Source of the DNA: Halarcobacter sp.
GTDB taxonomy: Bacteria; Campylobacterota; Campylobacteria; Campylobacterales; Arcobacteraceae
Reading direction: 5' to 3'
Assembly (NCBI RefSeq): GCF_963675975.1
Contig: NZ_OY780939.1
Location: forward strand, 248,001 to 312,000
Length of the DNA stretch: 64,000 bases
Of this stretch, positions 60,153 through 64,000 are shown piece by piece. Below the pieces are notes generated by a model. The model was not told the origin of the DNA, did not search any database, and was given only the letters and a program-made list of their open reading frames with translations. A program made the position numbers and the translations under genes. Within the stretch, counting starts at the first letter, position 1. The number at the start of each line of letters is the position of its first letter.

Positions 60153-62061
60153 ATATATCTTTTTTGATTTTTTCTACTAAAGCCTCTTTAGTAAATCCAA
60201 AATGTTTAAAAAGTTCACCAGCTGGAGCTGATGCACCAAAAGTATCCATACCATAAACTACATCTGCATATTTATAATATTCCATACCTCTAGCAGCTTC
60301 TACAGCAAATACTTTTGTATTTGGTTTAATAATAGTATCAACATACTCTTTATCTTGCTCAACTAAAAGGTCAAAACAAGGAACAGAAACAACATTTGCT
60401 TTAATTCCCTCTTTATCTAAGTCACAAGCAGTTTGTAATGCTAACATCACTTCACTACCACTTGCCATAATAGTAACAGTTGCACCATCTCTTTCTTTTA
60501 ATAGATATCCACCATTTGATACATCACCAAATGCTTTCTCATCTTTTAATACTTCAAGGTTTTGTCTTGAACAAACAAATGCTGTTGGTGCATTCATTTT
60601 AAGAGCAACTTTCCAAGAATCAACATTTTCTGTTGCATCAGCAGGTCTAAATGTATAGAAGTTTGGTAATGCTCTAAATTGTGATAAATGCTCAATTGGT
60701 TGGTGAGTTGGTCCATCTTCTCCAACACCAATTGAATCGTGAGTCCATACAAAATGTTGTGGAATTGAAGCTAAAGCTGCAATTCTTGCACTTGGTTTTA
60801 AATAATCTGAGAATACAAAGAATGTAGCAGAGAATACTCTAAATAATCCATAAAGATTCATTGCATTTGTCATTGCTGCCATTGCATGTTCTTTAATACC
60901 AAAGTGAATGTTTCTTCCATTTGGGAAATCACCCATTCCAGCTAATTCAGTTTTATTTGAAGGAGCCAAGTCAGCACTTCCACCTAAAAACCCAGGAATT
61001 GCTTTTGCAATTGCATTTAAGATTTTATGGTTTGAACTTCTTGTTGCAACAGAACTTCCAACTTCAAATTCTGGATAAACAATTGAATCAAAATCAGGGT
61101 TTTGTAATTGTTTGATTTTTTCTTTTGTTTCGGCACTTAATGATTCTTCCCAAGCATTTTCTGCTTCAACACCTTTGATAAGTTTGTCAAATGCACCTTT
61201 AATATCATAAGGAACTACAAATTTTTCATCTGGATTAAATCCAGCTTTGATTTTTGATTCTCTAATCTCTTCATCACCTAATGGAGCTCCATGTGTATGA
61301 TGACTTCCTTCTAATGTTGCAGCACCTTTACCAATAGAAGTTGTTGCAATAATAAGTACAGGTTTATCACTTTGTTTTGCAGTAACAATAGCTTTATCAA
61401 TTTGATCAAAATTGTGTCCATCTACTTCTAATACTTCAAAGTTAATAGCAGTAAATCTTTTCTTTACATTTTCACTCCAAGCAATTGATGTATCACCTTC
61501 AATTGTAATTGAGTTTGAATCGTAAATTACTACAAGATTATCTAAACCTAAATGTCCAGCAGTCGCACAAGCTTCATAAGAGATACCCTCTTGTAAATCT
61601 CCATCTCCACAAAGACAATATACATTATGATTAATAACATCTTTACCTAAAGTATTTTGTGCGTATTTTGATGCCATAGCAAAACCAACTGCATTTGCAA
61701 TACCTTGACCTAATGGACCTGTTGTAATCTCTACACCATGTGTATGACCATATTCTGGGTGACCAGGAGTTTTTGAGTTAAATTGTCTAAACTCTCTCAT
61801 ATCTGGTAAGCTAACATCAAATCCCCATAAATGAAGTAAAGAGTAAACTAATCCTGTAGCATGACCCCCACTAAACACTAATCTATCTCTGTTTAGCCAT
61901 TTATCATTTGCAGGGTTTAAGTTTAAGTGAGCACTTAATACTGTAGCTATATCAGCCATCCCCATTGGTGCACCAGGGTGTCCTGAATTTGCTTCTTGAA
62001 CCATATCAGCAGCTAAAAATCTAATAGTATCAGCTTGCTTTTGAAGTAATTGTTTTGACAT
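60151..62061 (-). CDS. tkt: Transketolase
   Basis: 636 residues. The thiamine diphosphate motif GDGDLQEGISYEACATAGHLGLDNLVVIYDSN is intact, with substrate histidines in NSGHPGAPMGMADI, GGHATGLVYSLLHLWG, and SHHTHGAPLG, and the pyrimidine-domain FGIKEHAMAAMTNAM (catalytic Glu) and THDSIGVGEDGPTHQPIEHL. It moves two-carbon units in the pentose phosphate pathway together with transaldolase at 29 kb. It is transcribed alone and ends at a shared hairpin. Confidence 0.97.
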   Translation of the reverse strand: MSKQLLQKQADTIRFLAADMVQEANSGHPGAPMGMADIATVLSAHLNLNPANDKWLNRDRLVFSGGHATGLVYSLLHLWGFDVSLPDMREFRQFNSKTPGHPEYGHTHGVEITTGPLGQGIANAVGFAMASKYAQNTLGKDVINHNVYCLCGDGDLQEGISYEACATAGHLGLDNLVVIYDSNSITIEGDTSIAWSENVKKRFTAINFEVLEVDGHNFDQIDKAIVTAKQSDKPVLIIATTSIGKGAATLEGSHHTHGAPLGDEEIRESKIKAGFNPDEKFVVPYDIKGAFDKLIKGVEAENAWEESLSAETKEKIKQLQNPDFDSIVYPEFEVGSSVATRSSNHKILNAIAKAIPGFLGGSADLAPSNKTELAGMGDFPNGRNIHFGIKEHAMAAMTNAMNLYGLFRVFSATFFVFSDYLKPSARIAALASIPQHFVWTHDSIGVGEDGPTHQPIEHLSQFRALPNFYTFRPADATENVDSWKVALKMNAPTAFVCSRQNLEVLKDEKAFGDVSNGGYLLKERDGATVTIMASGSEVMLALQTACDLDKEGIKANVVSVPCFDLLVEQDKEYVDTIIKPNTKVFAVEAARGMEYYKYADVVYGMDTFGASAPAGELFKHFGFTKEALVEKIKKDI

Positions 62062-62167
62062 AATATTCCTATGATTGATGATTTATCGTAATATAAAATT
62101 TTGCGATTATAACTAAAAAGTATTAAAGAGTTTTTTAAGTGAAGAGTATATTAAAAATTTGGAAGAG

Positions 62168-62193
62168 AAGAAGTGAGTTAAAACTCACTTCTT
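62168..62193 (-). terminator. Terminator after the WG-repeat lipoprotein gene
   Basis: A perfect 12-base stem (AAGAAGTGAGTT and complement, A-rich loop) reaches the stop codon of the lipoprotein gene. A T-rich stretch follows on the minus strand. Confidence 0.6.
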
Positions 62194-62947
62194 AAAAGTC
62201 AAGACCTTCATCAAAAGTCTTTCTTTCAATCTCTTCTCCAGCTAGATTTATATATGTAAATAAACCATCAGTTTTTTGCACTTTAGCTAAACCATTAGAA
62301 AAGTCTTTTGCAAACTTATATTGTGGTTTTACAACTAAATTACAACGTGTATCCATAAATCCCCATAGATTATCTTTTTTAACTCTCATTCTTTTTTCAT
62401 TTGAAAGAAAAATCATATCATAATCTAAAGGTGCTATAAGTTCCATGTTTGTATTTAAGCAACCATATTGAATTCTATCATTTTTCATAAAATTCTTAAC
62501 AACAATAGCTTCATCAATTGGATTTCTCACATCATCATAAATTGGTTTTAGTACAACTTCTAAATCTTCATTGATAAGCCCATATTTACCATCAACTTCA
62601 ACTTTTGCAAAACCATTAACAAATTGTCCTATTGAATCAAAAATCACCTTTAATTTTAAATTTCCTTCATCATCAACAATTCCATATTTATTATCAATAT
62701 TTTTTACTATAGAATATCTTTGTCCATCTATATGTAACCAATGAAGGTTCACATAGTGAGGATGTTTATAATTGTTTGTAGAGATTGTATCAAGTTTTCC
62801 CATTTTTTTATAAACTGGTTTTACTTGAACCTCTCCACTCTCATTTAATATCCCATCCTTATCTCCTACAGTTACAACAGTTGTATTTTTTTGGGCACAA
62901 CCTGTTATCAATGCAATAAGTGCTATCCCTGCTAAATATTTTTTCAT
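62192..62947 (-). CDS. WG-repeat lipoprotein
   Basis: 251 residues. A lipoprotein signal peptide ends in LITGC (Cys17). The rest is a series of short beta units with the WG-repeat pattern: KDGILNESGEVQVKPVYKKM, NKYGIVDDEGNLKLKVIFDSIG, GKYGLINEDLEVVLKPIYDDV, LWGFMDTRCNLVVKPQYKFAKDFSNGLAKV. It should be tethered to a membrane as a scaffold facing periplasm or surface. It lies 11 bases after the ankyrin-OmpA gene and is co-transcribed with it, suggesting joint work at the cell envelope. No enzymatic residues are apparent. Confidence 0.82.
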   Translation of the reverse strand: MKKYLAGIALIALITGCAQKNTTVVTVGDKDGILNESGEVQVKPVYKKMGKLDTISTNNYKHPHYVNLHWLHIDGQRYSIVKNIDNKYGIVDDEGNLKLKVIFDSIGQFVNGFAKVEVDGKYGLINEDLEVVLKPIYDDVRNPIDEAIVVKNFMKNDRIQYGCLNTNMELIAPLDYDMIFLSNEKRMRVKKDNLWGFMDTRCNLVVKPQYKFAKDFSNGLAKVQKTDGLFTYINLAGEEIERKTFDEGLDF

Positions 62948-62958
62948 AAAGGATCCTT

Positions 62959-64000
62959 TTAATTCATTATTTTATTAATTCTAAACTCAACTCTTCTTGA
63001 TTGAACTTTGTCTTCTACACCGTTTTCATCATAGATCAAATCATCATAAGCCATACCATGGTAAGAATAAACTTTCTCTAGCCATGAACTATTCGCTTTA
63101 ACTTCTATATCATTTGTCATATTTTGAGTGTATTCAAAAACTTGTTTTGCTCTATTTTCAGAAAGAGCTTTATTTTTTGAATATCTTTCTTCATCACTTT
63201 TTGCAGTTCTAAATTCTGAAGATGTATGACCCTCAACTCTAACTGCTGCAATTTGATCTACATATCTATCTAAAACTTTTAAATATCTAGGAAAAAAGTT
63301 ATCTAAGATTTCTGTATATTTTGTTCTTAATTCACTGCTTCCTCTTTTAAATAATACAGTTGGATCTTTAAATCTAAATACTAATCCATTTTTATCTAAT
63401 TCTGCATTCCAAGGTCCAAAGTCTGGTCCAAATTCTGTCATTAAAGCTTCATATAAACCTTCAATATATTCATCTTTTGGTTCCTCTTTTGTAAGTTTTA
63501 TATCACTAAGATTTGCAGTTGCAATAGCTTTATCAATATCATTTGTACCGATTGCAGTAACTAAATAATCTGCTCCACTTTTAAGAGGTTTATTAAGTTT
63601 TGCACAATAAGTTTTTTCATCAATTTGGGCTTTAAAAGGTCCCATTGGTTTTACAGAATCTTCAGAATCTTCAGCAAGTGTTACATCAATATTAGTTGCC
63701 ACTCCTGTTGGAATATTTCCACAAATTTTATTATCTACATCATCATAATATTCTAATGTAATAGATAGTTTTTGACATAAAAGTGTAGTATCTTGAGTTT
63801 GTAACATCATAGCAATATATAAATCATTGTTTTTTGATGCATTATGTAAAGGAGTCATTTCATGTTTATCATGAACATTTCTCTCTGCTCCGTTACAAAT
63901 CAAAAATCTTGACATTGCATTTGTACTATTTCTTGTAGAATCTATAAGTGGTGTATCTCCAAATTTATCGGTATTATTAATACTAGCTCCACTTGCAAAC
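62959..64000 (-). CDS. Ankyrin-repeat protein with OmpA-like C-terminal domain, N-terminus off the window
   Basis: The open frame runs to the right edge, so at least 346 residues are present without the start. The upstream part holds ankyrin repeats (FGDTPLIDSTRNSTNAMSRF; HEMTPLHNASKNNDLYIAMML). A middle beta-rich region contains several cysteines. The C-terminal OmpA-like peptidoglycan-binding domain includes FKRGSSELRTKYTEILDNFF, VRVEGHTSSE and NKALSENRAKQVFEY. Combining ankyrin repeats with OmpA in one chain is unusual. It likely sits in the periplasm, anchored to peptidoglycan, next to the WG-repeat lipoprotein. Confidence 0.8.
   Translation of the reverse strand, partial: FASGASINNTDKFGDTPLIDSTRNSTNAMSRFLICNGAERNVHDKHEMTPLHNASKNNDLYIAMMLQTQDTTLLCQKLSITLEYYDDVDNKICGNIPTGVATNIDVTLAEDSEDSVKPMGPFKAQIDEKTYCAKLNKPLKSGADYLVTAIGTNDIDKAIATANLSDIKLTKEEPKDEYIEGLYEALMTEFGPDFGPWNAELDKNGLVFRFKDPTVLFKRGSSELRTKYTEILDNFFPRYLKVLDRYVDQIAAVRVEGHTSSEFRTAKSDEERYSKNKALSENRAKQVFEYTQNMTNDIEVKANSSWLEKVYSYHGMAYDDLIYDENGVEDKVQSRRVEFRINKIMN

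Overview
The window is AT-rich, densely packed chromosomal DNA of a flagellated Gram-negative bacterium. Gene content points to Campylobacterota, most likely Arcobacteraceae (Arcobacter sensu lato). The signs are histidine kinases with an HQWRQPL phospho-acceptor box, the neighbourhood ilvC / divergent polysaccharide deacetylase / dprA, the cluster holA-rpsF-ssb-rpsR near RNase R, a class II DAHP synthase, dispersed flagellar genes, and many promoters consisting only of a TATAAT -10 box. This placement is inference from gene content; no 16S gene is present. No tRNA, rRNA, CRISPR array, insertion sequence or prophage was seen. Coding density is very high, TTG starts are frequent, and several genes overlap by 1 to 25 bases.

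Layout. 1-6.5 kb: the start of a Fur-controlled iron-binding protein gene, the rpsF-ssb-rpsR operon behind holA, a glycosyltransferase, two small conserved proteins and RNase R. 6.6-9.4 kb: a periplasmic binding protein joined to a histidine kinase. 9.4-14 kb: ilvC, a divergent polysaccharide deacetylase, two small genes missed by length filters (one behind a Fur-like box), dprA and nhaA. 14-20.6 kb: a chemoreceptor, then an operon of a TrkA-like protein, dapC, an unknown protein and murC. 20.7-25.5 kb: an operon of a TolC-type channel, two PhnD-like binding proteins and a second histidine kinase. 25.6-35.7 kb: housekeeping genes (tgt, gatC behind a structured leader, DAHP synthase, tal, serB, ruvX, acpS, panC, rimO, tilS) and one orphan ABC permease. 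35.7-42.5 kb: flagellar genes (fliS, flgH, fliL, a MotE-like protein, a FliJ-like protein, fliQ, then divergent flgI and fliM) with three proteins of unknown role.

42.5-51.3 kb is a nitrogen-control island. Two amt-PII pairs (one followed by pyrC) face an operon of a membrane protein with a Cache/PDC-like domain, a shrunken NtrC-type regulator without the sigma-54 contact loop, and glnD. All three promoters carry the same 15-bp inverted repeat (GTATA-N5-TATAC). It lies at nearly the same distance upstream of the -10 box in both amt promoters, and against the -10 box of the regulator-glnD operon. This is the most coherent candidate for an undescribed regulatory circuit here.

51.3-59.5 kb holds a three-domain LplT/Aas-type phospholipid-repair protein, a RarD-type transporter and an arsenic-resistance locus: arsR with gamma-glutamylcyclotransferase, then arsB, arsC, an ArsP-like permease and a mini-thioredoxin. 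Both ars units have ArsR-type operators. The window ends with a flavin-type oxidase-family gene, transketolase, a WG-repeat lipoprotein and an ankyrin-OmpA protein that runs off the right edge.
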